The notes: generated from the sequence alone by a model not told the origin. Shown: positions 8,529 to 20,468, counted from the first letter of the stretch. The stretch is 64,000 bases of DNA from Clostridium sp. 1001275B_160808_H3 (GCF_015550425.1 NZ_JADNAT010000015.1:29290-93289), one strand, 5' to 3'. Translations and numbers: made by a program.

Positions 8529-10310
8529 TCAGTTTATTCTTATATTTTTTATCATAAGTTGTATGTTTCTTTTACCATTAAACTCATTAATATTAGGATA
8601 ATAAATCACATCTGATTTTATATTTATATAACTACTGTCACAAGCTCTAATAAATTCTTCTTCTCCATATTTATTTATTACTTCTTCTTTAAAAGTTTCA
8701 AATTTATCAAAACTCACTCCATCTATATATAAAAATCTTCCATTAGACTCAAATTTAAATCTTAACTTTAAGAAATTCTTTTCTTTTCCAAGTAGCCATA
8801 ATCTTTCTATATTAACATTTTTAACAGCAAATAAAGGACTAGAATTACCTTTTCCAAATGGCCTTAAACTTTCAATAACATTTATTAACTCTTCATTTAA
8901 GTAATTTAATCCAAGCGGCGAATCTATCTTAACAGTAGGAATTATATCCTCATCTGATAGATTACATATAGTATTCAACTTATTTCGTAACGGAATTATA
9001 TTTTCTTCTTTAATAGATAATCCTGCCGCCATTGGATGTCCACCGAACTTTTCTATAAGTTCACTACATTTACTAAGTTCTTCAAATATATTATAGCCTT
9101 CTATTGATCTTGCAGATCCTTTAGGCATTTCTTTACCTTTAGTTAAGACTATACAAGGCATGTTATATCTTTCTTTTACTCTACCTGCTACTATTCCCGC
9201 AATACTTTCGTGTATAGTATCCTCATATACAACTATTACCTTTTCTTCTTTCTTTTTTTCATTCTCTATTTTTTCAATTACTTTTTCAGAACTTTCTTTA
9301 GTTAATTCTTGTCTTATTGTATTCAATTCACTTAATTGATTTGCTAAGGCTTTAGCCTTATTAACATCATCTGTTATCAACAATTCTACTGATAAATCTG
9401 CAGTTTCCAATCGTCCTGTAGCATTTATACATGGACCTATTACAAATCCTAAATGATATTCTTCAATTTTTTTATCGCCTAATCCAGTTGCTTTTTTTAA
9501 TTCTTTTATTCCAAAGTTTTTCGTATCATTTAATAATTCTAATCCTTTTTTAACTATAATTCTATTTTCATCAACTAAATCCACAACATCACAAACTGTT
9601 GCAATAGCTGCAAACTGTATTAAATCTAAAAACTTTTCTTCGTCTATTTTAAATTCATCATATAAACACTTAGAGAATTTTAATGCCACACCAGCTCCAC
9701 AAAGTTTTTTAAATGGATAGTTGCAGTCACTTCTCTTTGGATTTATTACAGCATCGGCACTAGGTATAGTTTCTTTTAGCTCACCTTTATCATTTTCTCT
9801 AATTGGTATGTCATGATGATCAGTAATTACTATTTCCATACCAAGGTCTTTAGCTAAATCTACTTGCTCAAATGCAGATATACCATTATCACAAGTTAAA
9901 ATCACTTCATATCCTTCTTCTTTTAACTTTTTTATTCTTCCACTATGCATTCCATAGCCTTCATCTTCTCTATTTGGAATATAATAACTATAATTTGCTC
10001 CAACATTTTTTAATGCTTTGTAAAATATAGTAGTACTAATTACTCCATCGCAATCATAGTCTCCATAAATAATTATTTTTTTATTATTTAAAATAGCATT
10101 TTTTATAATGCTTATTCCCTTTTTCATATCAGCCATTAAATATCCATCATAGAAATCATTTATTGTTCCATTTAAAAATCTGTTAGCTGCCTCAAAAGTA
10201 TCTATACCCCTATTTGCAAGAAGTCTCAATACTAATGGATTTTCATTTATAGAATTAGAGAGCCTTAAAAAGCTCTCTTTTTTATTTACTAATATCCAAT
10301 TTTCCTTCAT
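8529..10310 (-). CDS. recJ: Single-stranded-DNA-specific exonuclease RecJ
   Basis: 5'-3' single-strand exonuclease used in recombination and base-excision or mismatch repair. DHH-superfamily motifs are visible: DYDCDG near residue 80, VITDHHDIP (the DHH motif), GPCINATGRLE and the C-terminal DHHA1 glycine motif GGHPMAAGLS. I start it at ATG 10310 (MKENWILV, 593 residues), which follows a perfect GGAGG at the right distance; an in-frame start farther upstream would overlap the DJ-1 gene and add 31 unconserved residues. It is the last gene of a four-gene minus-strand operon with topoisomerase IV genes. That is shorter than many RecJ proteins, but nothing essential is missing. Confidence 0.93.
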   Translation of the reverse strand: MKENWILVNKKESFLRLSNSINENPLVLRLLANRGIDTFEAANRFLNGTINDFYDGYLMADMKKGISIIKNAILNNKKIIIYGDYDCDGVISTTIFYKALKNVGANYSYYIPNREDEGYGMHSGRIKKLKEEGYEVILTCDNGISAFEQVDLAKDLGMEIVITDHHDIPIRENDKGELKETIPSADAVINPKRSDCNYPFKKLCGAGVALKFSKCLYDEFKIDEEKFLDLIQFAAIATVCDVVDLVDENRIIVKKGLELLNDTKNFGIKELKKATGLGDKKIEEYHLGFVIGPCINATGRLETADLSVELLITDDVNKAKALANQLSELNTIRQELTKESSEKVIEKIENEKKKEEKVIVVYEDTIHESIAGIVAGRVKERYNMPCIVLTKGKEMPKGSARSIEGYNIFEELSKCSELIEKFGGHPMAAGLSIKEENIIPLRNKLNTICNLSDEDIIPTVKIDSPLGLNYLNEELINVIESLRPFGKGNSSPLFAVKNVNIERLWLLGKEKNFLKLRFKFESNGRFLYIDGVSFDKFETFKEEVINKYGEEEFIRACDSSYINIKSDVIYYPNINEFNGKRNIQLMIKNIRIN

Positions 10311-10329
10311 TTTTCCTCCTAAGACAAAA

Positions 10330-10869
10330 CTATTTAAATAACATACCCTTCTTAATAGAATCTGCCTTATCTTCTGAAATATTTGATAATATTTCAAAAG
10401 CAAAAGGAATTGCTGCTGCTGGACCTTTGCCTGTTATCATTTTTCCATCTACAACTACTAAATCTTCCTTATAGTTACTATTACTTATTTGATCTTCAAA
10501 ACCAGGATAACATGTCATATCTTTGCCTTCTGTTATTCCAGCTTTACCTAAAGCTATAGGTCCTGCACAAATTGCACAAATCCATTTATTTTTATCATTG
10601 AATTCTTTTACTAACTCTATAACCCTTTCACTATCTTTTAAATTTTTAGCTCCTGGCATACCTCCTGGTAAAACTAAAAAATCATAATCTTTTATTTCTT
10701 CATCCATTATATTTTTATCAGCTTTTACTATTATATTATGAGATGTTTTTACATCTTCACCTTCTAATGCGAAAGTATGACATTCTACTTCTGCTCTTCT
10801 TAAAATGTCAACAACAGTTAAAGCTTCTAAAGTTTCAAAGCCATTTGCTAATAAAATTGCTACTTTCAT
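10330..10869 (-). CDS. DJ-1/PfpI family protein
   Basis: 179-residue cytoplasmic protein of the DJ-1/ThiJ/YajL group. The nucleophile elbow ICAICAGP places the reactive cysteine at position 101, and the conserved acidic partner lies in GFETLEA (Glu15). Characterised relatives act as glyoxalase/deglycase-like or chaperone enzymes and help against carbonyl or oxidative stress; the exact reaction cannot be read from sequence. It lies 19 bases upstream of recJ and 19 bases downstream of parC on the same strand, so it is co-transcribed with DNA-maintenance genes, which suggests a stress-protection role. Confidence 0.9.
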   Translation of the reverse strand: MKVAILLANGFETLEALTVVDILRRAEVECHTFALEGEDVKTSHNIIVKADKNIMDEEIKDYDFLVLPGGMPGAKNLKDSERVIELVKEFNDKNKWICAICAGPIALGKAGITEGKDMTCYPGFEDQISNSNYKEDLVVVDGKMITGKGPAAAIPFAFEILSNISEDKADSIKKGMLFK

Positions 10870-10888
10870 TCTACAATCTCCTCCATAA

Positions 10889-13795
10889 TTATATAATTTC
10901 TTTTATTTCATCCTCTAGAGATATAATCATTATACTACTTCCTTTACCAGCTCTATTTTGAAGCTTTATATCTTCTAGTTCAACTTCCTTTTTTTCTTTA
11001 TTTTTAGAAATTAAAGTTATTTTATCCGTAGAGGTTAATGCAATTTCACTTGTAATATCTCTACTTTGTGAGCCAATTAAAGCACCATAAATTACTTCAT
11101 CATTTTCTTTTAAACTTATTCCCGTAACTCCTGAAGCAACTTTTCCCATTGTATTTACATTTTCAGAAGAGAATTTTATTCCCATGGCTTTTTTAGTTAT
11201 AATAAGCATTTCAACTTGACACTCATCATATAATTCAACTGATATTAGCTCATCATTATCATACTTAAACTTATATGTTATTTGTGCTGAATAGTTACCA
11301 TCAAATTCTGTTAAAACAGTCTTTTTAACCATTCCTCTTCTTGTAAAGAAGTAAATAAATTTGTTATCTTCAAAAGTTTTCAAAGAAAATACTTTTATTA
11401 CTTTTTCATCTTTTTCTATATTATCTACAATCTTATCTAGTGGAATTTCTCCTTTATTTACTCCTGATAAAAGGAATGATGGTATTTTAAATACTTTCCC
11501 CTTATTTGTAAACATTAGTATAGTACTTAAGGAATCCGTACTTACTTTTAAATTGTCATTTTTCTTAATACTATTAAATCCTTTTATAGTTCCTTTAGAA
11601 GTTATACCTATTGAAAAGCTGAAAAACTCCATAAACTCACTATATTCTACCTTTGTAATTTCATCTTTATTTGATAAATTAAACATTACGCTTGGAAGTA
11701 TATTTCTAGGTAAATCTTCTATTTTAGGAATTTGCAAGCTAAATGATAGTCCTTCTTTTGTTTCAAAGCTTATAAATTCTTTAGCTTCATCTTCATTTAG
11801 TATTACTACATCTATAACTTCTTCAAAATCCTTAAGTTTTATAGCTTGTAATTTTGTATAGCTAGTTTGGAACTTATCTAATGAACTTTTCTTAATTCCA
11901 CCTCTCGATGTTATAAATTGAACATACTTGCTTGGTATAAATGAAGTTACTGAAGTTACAAATACAATACTTTCTTCTTCAAGATTTAAAGTTTTTATTA
12001 TATTGTCTACTCTTTCACCTTTTTCTTTCCATTTACCTTCTGGGACGTTTATACCCTTAGTTTGATACATATTTCCTTTATTAGTAAATAAAAGGATACT
12101 TTCTGTTGTGTTAGATTTAAATAAGAACTTTAATTCATCCCCTTCTCTATACTCAATGTCTTCTGCTTTCGCACTAAGTCTATTGAATGTTTTTAAAGGT
12201 ATTCTTTTTATAAATCCATCCTTAGAAAGTGTAACCATAACATCTTCTACAACTATAAGCTCTTCTACATCTATTTTAGCTTCATTGTCATCCTTTATAA
12301 TAGACGTCTTTCTAGGATTTCTATATTTATCAGCTACTTCGCTTAGCTCATTTTTTACTACTCTAAGAAGCTCTTTTTCATCTGATAATATCTTCTTAAG
12401 TTTCTTTATAGTCTTTTCCAGCTCAGCATATTCTTTTTTGAATACTTTTATTTCAAGTCCGGTTAATCTATATAACATCAATTCTAAGATTGCTTCTGCT
12501 TGTATTTCTGTAAATCCAAATTTACTTATAAGATTTACTCCTGCATCTTTCTTAGATTTGGATTCTCTTATTGTTTTAATTATTTCATCTAGAACATCTA
12601 TAGCCTTAATAAATCCTTCAACTATATGAAATCTTTTTTCAGCAATAGCTAATTCTTTTATAGTTCTTCTTGTAACTATCTCCTTTTGATGGTTAACATA
12701 ATGCTTTATTATAGTTTTTATACCCATCGTTTGAGGCTTTCCATCTGCAAGGGCTACCATATTAAAACTTAAGTTACATTGAAGATCAGTTCTTTTAAAT
12801 AAATATTTTAAAACTTTATCTGCTACATCTTCGTCAGCTGCTTTTCTTAATTCTATAACAGCTCTTACCCCGCTTCTATCTGACTCATCTCTTATATCAA
12901 CTATAGACTCTAAAGCTTTAGCATGTCTTTTATCTCCAGTCATTTCAGATATAGTTTGAAGAAGTTTTGCTTTATTTCTTCTAAAAGGGAATTCAGTTAT
13001 TACTATTCCAACTCTTCCATTTTCAAGTCTTTCTATGTTAGTTTTAGCTCTTAATGTTACCTTACCTTCTCCAGTTTCATAAGCTGCCAGAATAGAATTT
13101 TGTCCTATTAATATTCCACCAGTAGGTAAGTCTGGTCCCTTTATATAACTCATAAGTTCTTTAGTTGTTATCTCTGAATTATCTATATATGCCAATACTC
13201 CATCTGTAACTTCTCCTAAATTATGAGGAGGAATATTCGTCGCAAGTCCTACTGCAATTCCAAAAGTACCATTAACTAAAAGATTAGGATATCTACTTGG
13301 AAGAACTTTAGGTTCCATTTCACTATCTGAATAGTTTGGAACCATATCAACAGTGTCTTTATCTATATCTCTAAGCATCTCCATAGCAATTGGTGCAAGT
13401 CTTGCTTCTGTATATCTCATAGCTGCTGCCCCATCTCCATCCATAGAGCCCCAGTTACCATGACCATCTATAAGTGTTTCTCTAGTTGAAAAGTTTTGAG
13501 CCATTATAACCATAGCATCATAAACAGATGTATCTCCATGCGGATGATATTTACCTAAGATATCTCCAACTATTCTTGCAGACTTGTAATATGGTCTGTC
13601 TGGGAATGCTTTTAGCTGATACGCTCCATATAATATTCTTCTATGAACTGGTTTTAATCCGTCCCTAACATCAGGCAGTGCTCTATCCTTTGCAACTTCA
13701 ATAGCATAGGGCAAATAGTTATCAGGCATTGCCTCTTCTAAAGGGACTCTAATTATATTATTATCCCTTGGTATATCATTAACTTTCTTCGCCAT
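10889..13795 (-). CDS. parC: DNA topoisomerase IV subunit A (GyrA/ParC family)
   Basis: Breakage-reunion subunit of a type IIA topoisomerase that decatenates and relaxes DNA with ParE. It is 968 residues. The N-terminal winged-helix domain carries [15 protein letters not shown], the quinolone-determining region, with Thr and Asp at the positions matching E. coli GyrA 83 and 87; the catalytic tyrosine is in [10 protein letters not shown]. The long C-terminal half forms the beta-pinwheel. A degenerate GyrA-box-like QNRAGKG occurs very near the C-terminus rather than in the first blade, so I read it as ParC-like rather than true gyrase. It lies 20 bases downstream of parE, a standard pairing. 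Confidence 0.9.
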   Translation of the reverse strand: MAKKVNDIPRDNNIIRVPLEEAMPDNYLPYAIEVAKDRALPDVRDGLKPVHRRILYGAYQLKAFPDRPYYKSARIVGDILGKYHPHGDTSVYDAMVIMAQNFSTRETLIDGHGNWGSMDGDGAAAMRYTEARLAPIAMEMLRDIDKDTVDMVPNYSDSEMEPKVLPSRYPNLLVNGTFGIAVGLATNIPPHNLGEVTDGVLAYIDNSEITTKELMSYIKGPDLPTGGILIGQNSILAAYETGEGKVTLRAKTNIERLENGRVGIVITEFPFRRNKAKLLQTISEMTGDKRHAKALESIVDIRDESDRSGVRAVIELRKAADEDVADKVLKYLFKRTDLQCNLSFNMVALADGKPQTMGIKTIIKHYVNHQKEIVTRRTIKELAIAEKRFHIVEGFIKAIDVLDEIIKTIRESKSKKDAGVNLISKFGFTEIQAEAILELMLYRLTGLEIKVFKKEYAELEKTIKKLKKILSDEKELLRVVKNELSEVADKYRNPRKTSIIKDDNEAKIDVEELIVVEDVMVTLSKDGFIKRIPLKTFNRLSAKAEDIEYREGDELKFLFKSNTTESILLFTNKGNMYQTKGINVPEGKWKEKGERVDNIIKTLNLEEESIVFVTSVTSFIPSKYVQFITSRGGIKKSSLDKFQTSYTKLQAIKLKDFEEVIDVVILNEDEAKEFISFETKEGLSFSLQIPKIEDLPRNILPSVMFNLSNKDEITKVEYSEFMEFFSFSIGITSKGTIKGFNSIKKNDNLKVSTDSLSTILMFTNKGKVFKIPSFLLSGVNKGEIPLDKIVDNIEKDEKVIKVFSLKTFEDNKFIYFFTRRGMVKKTVLTEFDGNYSAQITYKFKYDNDELISVELYDECQVEMLIITKKAMGIKFSSENVNTMGKVASGVTGISLKENDEVIYGALIGSQSRDITSEIALTSTDKITLISKNKEKKEVELEDIKLQNRAGKGSSIMIISLEDEIKEII

Positions 13796-13815
13796 ATTTT
13801 TTCTCCATCCTATAA

Positions 13816-15765
13816 TTAAAATTCTCCATATTTATACATATAAGTTTTTCTTGGTTCAACTATATCACCCATAAGTAAAGAAACCATTTTTTCAGCTTTA
13901 GCAGCATCTTCAATAGTTACTTGAAGTAAAGTTCTTGTTTCTGGATTTAATGTAGTTTGCCATAACTGCTCTGGATTCATTTCACCAAGCCCTTTATATC
14001 TTTGTATAAGTGCACCTTTACCAATTTCTTTCTTTACATTTTCAAGTTCCTCATCACTATAAGCATATTTGTGAATTTCTTTTCCTTTAACATTTTTATA
14101 TACTTTATATAGTGGTGGTTGTGCTAAATATAAATGACCATTTGCAATTAAAGGCCTCATATATCTGTATATGTATGTCATCCATAATGTTCTTATATGA
14201 TATCCATCTACATCAGCATCACTCATTATTATTATTTTGTCATACTTTAAGTCTTCTTCTTTATAATTATCTAAAGTACCTGTTCCTAAGGCTGTATTAA
14301 ATATCTTTAATTCTTCTGAAGCTAAAACATTTTCTAGTTTTTGCTTTTCTGTATTCATTATCTTACCTTTTGAAGGCATTATAGTTTGGAATCTTCTATC
14401 TCTTGCTTGTTTTGCAGAACCACCAGCTGAATCTCCCTCAACTACTATAAATTCATTTACTGTATTATCTTTTAAAGTACACACAGCTACTTTTCCTGCA
14501 AGCGGTGCAGCTCCTTTTCCTACCTTTTTCTTTTCAGCTTCATTTATTTTTTTTATTTTCTCTCTTCTTTGAGCTGCTTGAAGCGCATTATTTATAAGCA
14601 TAGTTGCAACTTCTTTATTATCTTCTATCCATTCACTGAACTTAGTATATGCTAGATCATTCATCATAGTATATGCTTCAGTGCTACCTAATTTAGTCTT
14701 TGTTTGACCTTCGAACATCGGATTAGTTATTTTAATCCTTACTATGGCGGTCATACCTTCTCTTAAATCGTCACCTTCAAAATCCTTATCCTTCTCCTTA
14801 ACAAGTCCAAGCTTCTTAGCACCTTCTTTAAAAGCTCTAGTCATTCCTGTTTTAAATCCTGTTTCATGCGTTCCGGCTTCTGTAGTAGGAATATTATTAA
14901 CATAACTTGCTATATTTTCTGTCGATGAATCTGTAAATTGAATACAAAGTTCTCCAAACATTTGTATATTATTAACTACTCTTTCTCCTTCAAAATAAAT
15001 AGGAACTTGATGAAGTGTAGTTTTACTTTCATTTAAATATTCTATAAAATCTAAAAGTCCTCTTTCAGAATAATACTCTTTTCTAAATTCTTCTTCTTTT
15101 CTTAAATCTATTAACTCTAGATGCATTCCTTTATTTTGAAATGCTAATTCCTGTAACCTTTCATCTATTACGTCAACTTTAAAATCAACACTTGAAAAAA
15201 TTTCCTTGTCTGGCATAAAAGTGACTTTAGTTCCTGTATTCTTAGTTTTTCCAATTACCTCAAGCTTTGTTACAGGTGTACCAGGCATATCCCTCTTTAA
15301 CTCTTTATCATAAGCATATTCAAATCTTTGCTTATATATATTCCCATTTTGATGTACTTCGACCTCTAACCATGATGATAAAGCATTTACTACAGCAGCT
15401 CCTACACCATGTAATCCTCCAGAAGTTTTATAGTTTTTATTATTAAACTTTCCCCCAGTATGTAGTTCTGTAAAAACCATCTCTACTCCTGATTTCTTTT
15501 TAGTTGGATGAATACCTGTTGGAATACCTCTTCCATTATCAATTACTGTAATACTTTTATCTCTATTTATAATAATTGTCGCTTTATCTCCATACCCATT
15601 AGATATTTCATCTATGGAATTGTCCAAAACTTCCCAAACGCAATGATGTAGTCCCTTTGTTCCTGTAGATCCTATGTACATCCCTGGTCTTATCCTAACT
15701 GGCTCTAGCTTTTCTAAGGAAGTTAAATCAGTAACATCATATCCTTTCATCAAATCTTCGCTCAT
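13816..15765 (-). CDS. parE: DNA topoisomerase IV subunit B (GyrB/ParE family)
   Basis: ATPase subunit partner of ParC. The GHKL ATPase motifs are VLDNSIDE, DNGRGIPTG and GGLHGVGAAVVNALS, followed by the TOPRIM EGDSAGGSAKQARDR and DADVDGYHIRTL, and a C-terminal RYKGLGEMNPEQLW. I choose ATG 15765 (MSEDLMKGY, 649 residues): it follows GGAGG by six bases, whereas the longer frame adds 20 unconserved residues. It heads the operon parE-parC-DJ-1-recJ. Gyrase itself is not in this window; calling this topoisomerase IV rather than a second gyrase rests on the ParC-like partner and is an inference. Confidence 0.92.
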   Translation of the reverse strand: MSEDLMKGYDVTDLTSLEKLEPVRIRPGMYIGSTGTKGLHHCVWEVLDNSIDEISNGYGDKATIIINRDKSITVIDNGRGIPTGIHPTKKKSGVEMVFTELHTGGKFNNKNYKTSGGLHGVGAAVVNALSSWLEVEVHQNGNIYKQRFEYAYDKELKRDMPGTPVTKLEVIGKTKNTGTKVTFMPDKEIFSSVDFKVDVIDERLQELAFQNKGMHLELIDLRKEEEFRKEYYSERGLLDFIEYLNESKTTLHQVPIYFEGERVVNNIQMFGELCIQFTDSSTENIASYVNNIPTTEAGTHETGFKTGMTRAFKEGAKKLGLVKEKDKDFEGDDLREGMTAIVRIKITNPMFEGQTKTKLGSTEAYTMMNDLAYTKFSEWIEDNKEVATMLINNALQAAQRREKIKKINEAEKKKVGKGAAPLAGKVAVCTLKDNTVNEFIVVEGDSAGGSAKQARDRRFQTIMPSKGKIMNTEKQKLENVLASEELKIFNTALGTGTLDNYKEEDLKYDKIIIMSDADVDGYHIRTLWMTYIYRYMRPLIANGHLYLAQPPLYKVYKNVKGKEIHKYAYSDEELENVKKEIGKGALIQRYKGLGEMNPEQLWQTTLNPETRTLLQVTIEDAAKAEKMVSLLMGDIVEPRKTYMYKYGEF

Positions 15766-16072
15766 ACAAACCTCCAAAATCACTATTAATATGTCAAACC
15801 AAGATCTTTTAATTAGTTTAACCATCCATATTCAATATATATGTTTCAATTAACAATCTACACAATTACATCTAGAGTATATTAAACAATTAATATACTT
15901 ATTAAGTAAAATAGCTAAGTTGAAATCATATATATTACTTATTTTTTATAAGTCAATAAAATATTTACTTTATTTATATACTGCTAATTACTTATATATT
16001 TTATTAAAATATTAAGCCCTTATGCAACTTATATAATCTTTTTAATTTTATCATAATTAACTTACAAATAAA

Positions 16073-16112
16073 AATATAAATCTTTATACCAAAAAAGTCA
16101 AACAAACGTTCG
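16073..16112 (-). promoter_or_regulatory. Promoter with overlapping LexA-like SOS box, pointing into parE
   Basis: On the minus strand, -35 TTGACT (16101-16096), a 17-base spacer and -10 TATATT (16078-16073). Overlapping the -35 is CGAACGTTTGTTTG (16112-16099), close to the Gram-positive LexA box CGAAC-N4-GTTYG. The rest of the 15826-16208 gap is AT-rich with a small inverted repeat (AGTATATTA/TAATATACT, 15876-15899). The box is about 330 bases upstream of parE, so a nearer promoter for the operon is also possible. Confidence 0.5.
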
Positions 16113-16160
16113 CAAAAAAAATAAGAACTAACTATATTTATAATTTTCTTTACATATGTA

Positions 16161-16204
16161 AAGAGCTGTTATAAAACCATATAATTAGTTTTATAACAGC
16201 TCTT
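16161..16204 (-). terminator. Intrinsic terminator after the glycosyltransferase
   Basis: A 17-bp perfect stem AAGAGCTGTTATAAAAC / GTTTTATAACAGCTCTT with a 10-base loop lies just after the glycosyltransferase stop. Confidence 0.85.
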
Positions 16205-16208
16205 TTAA

Positions 16209-17612
16209 TTACTGAACATCACAAATTTCTATATTTCTAACATGCTTAGTTGGATTCCATTCCTTATTATTCTTTCTTATTATACCTTCTATTGTAATTG
16301 GTATCCATGTTAATGTATATAATGAATATAATAAGAATCTAAAGAATAAAACAAGCTTCTTTTTACCTAAGAATAATGCTGTCGCTAATAAGAATGCTAA
16401 ATTATAAACTATGTCTATTAATAAAACTGTTGCATAATTTTCCGCCTTTGTAGCAAATATAGGTAATATAAATACGCTTAAAGAATAGAATATAAGCATT
16501 ACAAAAAGTCCAGGTGATATCTTTTTATCTAATCTCATAATTAAAGGAGTAATTAAAAATTGCATAATACCAATAACCTTAAAGAAAATATCTCCTGTTA
16601 AATAACTAATTAAAAAGATATTAAGTCCTTCTGGGCTCATGCCTTGAATAAAGCTCAATACTGCTGATATACCAATCATTAAAGTAAAGAAAGGTTGTAT
16701 AACATATAAAGCACAATCTAAAACAAACCACTTTCTTTCTTTGATGCCTTTTTTAATAAGTTTAATAAAATATCTAGATGCTACATCTGTAAATCCTTGC
16801 ATCCATCTTCTTCTTTGTACCCATGATTGTTTTAATGTTAATGGTTTTTCATCGTAAATTATTGCATCATGAGCCCAACCTACTTTTTCACCATTTAAAA
16901 CTAATTTACAACTAAACTCTAAGTCTTCAGTTAAGCATGTAGCTCCCCAACCAAATTTCTTTAAAATATCTGTGTCTATAGCAAATCCTGTTCCACCAAT
17001 TTGATTTGATAATCCAACATTTGCTCTTGCTAATTGATACATTCTATTTTGTGTCCAAAAAGCTATTGAGTAAGAAGTAGCAATCCATGAATCATTAGGG
17101 TTTTTGCTATCAATATAGCCTTGTACTACTTTATAACCTTCTAACATTTTTGAATTTATTTCTTTACACCAATTTTTTGACACTAAATTATCAGCATCAA
17201 ATACTGCAACTGCATCATATTTCTTTTGCATTTTGAATATTTTATCAAACATCCATTCTAATGCATAGCCTTTACCCTTTTGTTCTTTGTTAAATCTTTC
17301 GTAAACATAGACTCCATATTTTCTTGCTATCTTTGCAGTGTTATCATCACAATTATCTGCAATAACAAAAACATCAAAAAGCTCTCTCGGGTAATCCTGA
17401 TTCAGCATACTTTCTATTAACTTTCCAATAACAACTTCCTCATTATGAGCTGCAACGATCATTGCAAACTTTTTTGTAGGTGTATAATTTTTCTTTTCAA
17501 CTTTTCTTCTTAATCCAAAAAAAGCTAATATAAAATAATACATCATTATTGCAAAGACACTGATCTGAAATACGCCTGTCACAGTTAAAATAACTTCTTC
17601 CATTACATCCAC
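16209..17612 (-). CDS. Membrane-bound family 2 glycosyltransferase
   Basis: 467-residue processive-type GT-2 enzyme of the cellulose/poly-GlcNAc synthase fold. One N-terminal membrane segment (about 8-34) precedes a cytoplasmic catalytic domain: VAAHNEE nucleotide-sugar site, FDADN metal-binding DxD, TEDLEFS catalytic base and QRRRWMQG acceptor motif. Four or so membrane segments follow (about 290-440). It should polymerise an extracellular polysaccharide while exporting it, but the sugar cannot be told from sequence. No accessory export, deacetylase or cyclic-di-GMP PilZ gene is adjacent. The gene stands alone between two terminators. Confidence 0.85.
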   Translation of the reverse strand: MDVMEEVILTVTGVFQISVFAIMMYYFILAFFGLRRKVEKKNYTPTKKFAMIVAAHNEEVVIGKLIESMLNQDYPRELFDVFVIADNCDDNTAKIARKYGVYVYERFNKEQKGKGYALEWMFDKIFKMQKKYDAVAVFDADNLVSKNWCKEINSKMLEGYKVVQGYIDSKNPNDSWIATSYSIAFWTQNRMYQLARANVGLSNQIGGTGFAIDTDILKKFGWGATCLTEDLEFSCKLVLNGEKVGWAHDAIIYDEKPLTLKQSWVQRRRWMQGFTDVASRYFIKLIKKGIKERKWFVLDCALYVIQPFFTLMIGISAVLSFIQGMSPEGLNIFLISYLTGDIFFKVIGIMQFLITPLIMRLDKKISPGLFVMLIFYSLSVFILPIFATKAENYATVLLIDIVYNLAFLLATALFLGKKKLVLFFRFLLYSLYTLTWIPITIEGIIRKNNKEWNPTKHVRNIEICDVQ

Positions 17613-17775
17613 TCCTATAAATAAAGGAAATTTTCCTTGTATTACTATTTTTGAACATTATCTTTGACATCTTTATTAAATATATTCTAATAGAGGTAAA
17701 AAATCAAGTATAGAAATCTTAAAAATTCATTAATATTATATTAGCCTTATATATACTTCAGTTAATAATCAAAAC

Positions 17776-17807
17776 TAGTAATGCAGTAAATAACTACCGC
17801 ATTACTA
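17776..17807 (-). other. Strong hairpin in the glycosyltransferase upstream region
   Basis: TAGTAATGC at 17776-17784 is inverted as GCATTACTA at 17799-17807; with a G-U pair the minus-strand stem reaches 13 bp, followed by GTTTTGATTATT. It lies about 165 bases upstream of the glycosyltransferase start. It may be a leader attenuator or a second terminator for gdhA. The 535-base gap holds no convincing gene. Confidence 0.4.
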
Positions 17808-17909
17808 TATTAACGAAATTAAAACAATATAATATTTAATTGTTTTTATAACTTACTAAAATAATAACTCTGCCTATATTTCAATTAGCTATAGTTTTAT
17901 TAATAGCAA

Positions 17910-17950
17910 ATCTTTATTTATATATTATTTTATCCTATATAAATAAAGAT
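17910..17950. repeat. 15-bp perfect AT-rich inverted repeat
   Basis: ATCTTTATTTATATA (17910-17924) and its exact inverse (17936-17950) flank an 11-base spacer in the gdhA-glycosyltransferase gap. The role is unknown; it has no adjacent U-tract, so it is less likely to be a terminator than 17776-17807. Confidence 0.4.
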
Positions 17951-18065
17951 ATAATTAATGTACTTATGTAATAATTCCCTAATTTTTTACCCTAAATAAA
18001 TATATTGCTATGATTACCCTTTTATTAATACTTTTTCTTATAAAAATTTATACTACTAAATATAA

Positions 18066-18107
18066 AAGCCACTTAGATATAAGTATTAACTTAAAACTAA
18101 GTGACTT
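18066..18107 (-). terminator. Intrinsic terminator after gdhA
   Basis: Stem AAGTCACTTAG / CTAAGTGGCTT (11 bp with one U-G pair on the minus strand), loop about 20 bases, followed by a T-rich run; 40 bases past the gdhA stop. Confidence 0.75.
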
Positions 18108-18147
18108 CTTATTAATAATCTTAAAATAGGGGTTGCTATTTTTGAGA

Positions 18148-19581
<1,434 letters not shown>

Positions 19582-19702
19582 TTACTAATTTAATAATTTT
19601 ATATATATATTTATATAATTTCAGAAAATTGAAAACATTTAAAAATCATTATATAAATTTTATTATATTATAAATAAAAAGTAATTTATAAGGATAATAA
19701 AA

Positions 19703-19747
19703 AAATAAATTATTATAACCTATATTTAAAATTATAATAATTTATTT
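19703..19747 (-). terminator. AT-rich hairpin terminator
   Basis: A 16-bp perfect stem AAATAAATTATTATAA / TTATAATAATTTATTT follows the 210-residue membrane protein gene, with seven T immediately after it on the minus strand. Confidence 0.7.
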
Positions 19748-19754
19748 TTTAAAT

Positions 19755-20387
19755 TTATTTTCTAATCTTTTCCACATCAGCTATTATATATTTTATTACT
19801 TTTATATCTTTACCCTTACTATACATATATATAGGAATAGATGTTATTATTCCAACAACAGTTCCACAGATTATATCCCACATAGTATCATATAGACTAC
19901 CATTTTGTGCATGAAGTCCAAATAACGAATCTGTTGTAAACTCCCATATTTCCCATGCTCCTGCTGCAGCTGTAGCAAATAATATAACGAATATAGCTGA
20001 AGTCAGAGGATTTATTTCTTTCCTTGCTTTCTCATTAGTTAAATATAAAAATAAAACATATCCAATTATAGCAATTATAGCACCAGATAATAAATGTAAG
20101 AATTTATCATAATTAGTTATTGAATAAAAATCCCAAACACTTGCTAAATACATTGACAAGAATATAAAACTTATATTTATATAATATATAATTCTAGATC
20201 CCTTAAGAAAGCTCTTTATATATAATAAATATGCTCCTACTATAGTTATAAATGTAAGTCCTATTCTAAAAAGTTTTTCTCCATCTCTTACCACAAAATC
20301 ATATATAGCAGTCATTATTAATAATAAAGTAAAAATAACTGCTAGTATAAATTCATTATTATATTTTTTATTTTTCAATTGCATCAC
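19755..20387 (-). CDS. Multi-pass membrane protein, DUF2238/YjdF-like
   Basis: 210-residue integral membrane protein with about six hydrophobic segments (roughly 12-30, 40-58, 66-84, 97-117, 128-146 and 165-187). Conserved polar residues lie at membrane borders: YDKFLHLLSG (about 93-102), AWEIWEFTTD and YDTMWDI, a pattern I associate with the DUF2238/YjdF-like family. No enzymatic role is known to me. The start is ATG 20387; a second Met follows at once. It has its own terminator and no obvious operon partner. Family call is moderate; function is unknown. Confidence 0.6.
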   Translation of the reverse strand: MMQLKNKKYNNEFILAVIFTLLLIMTAIYDFVVRDGEKLFRIGLTFITIVGAYLLYIKSFLKGSRIIYYINISFIFLSMYLASVWDFYSITNYDKFLHLLSGAIIAIIGYVLFLYLTNEKARKEINPLTSAIFVILFATAAAGAWEIWEFTTDSLFGLHAQNGSLYDTMWDIICGTVVGIITSIPIYMYSKGKDIKVIKYIIADVEKIRK

Positions 20388-20468
20388 TCCTAGAATTTAA
20401 TACCAATAATTATATAACAAATTTTCAAATTTATTTTTACTTTATAAATATTGTTCACTAAATATTAA

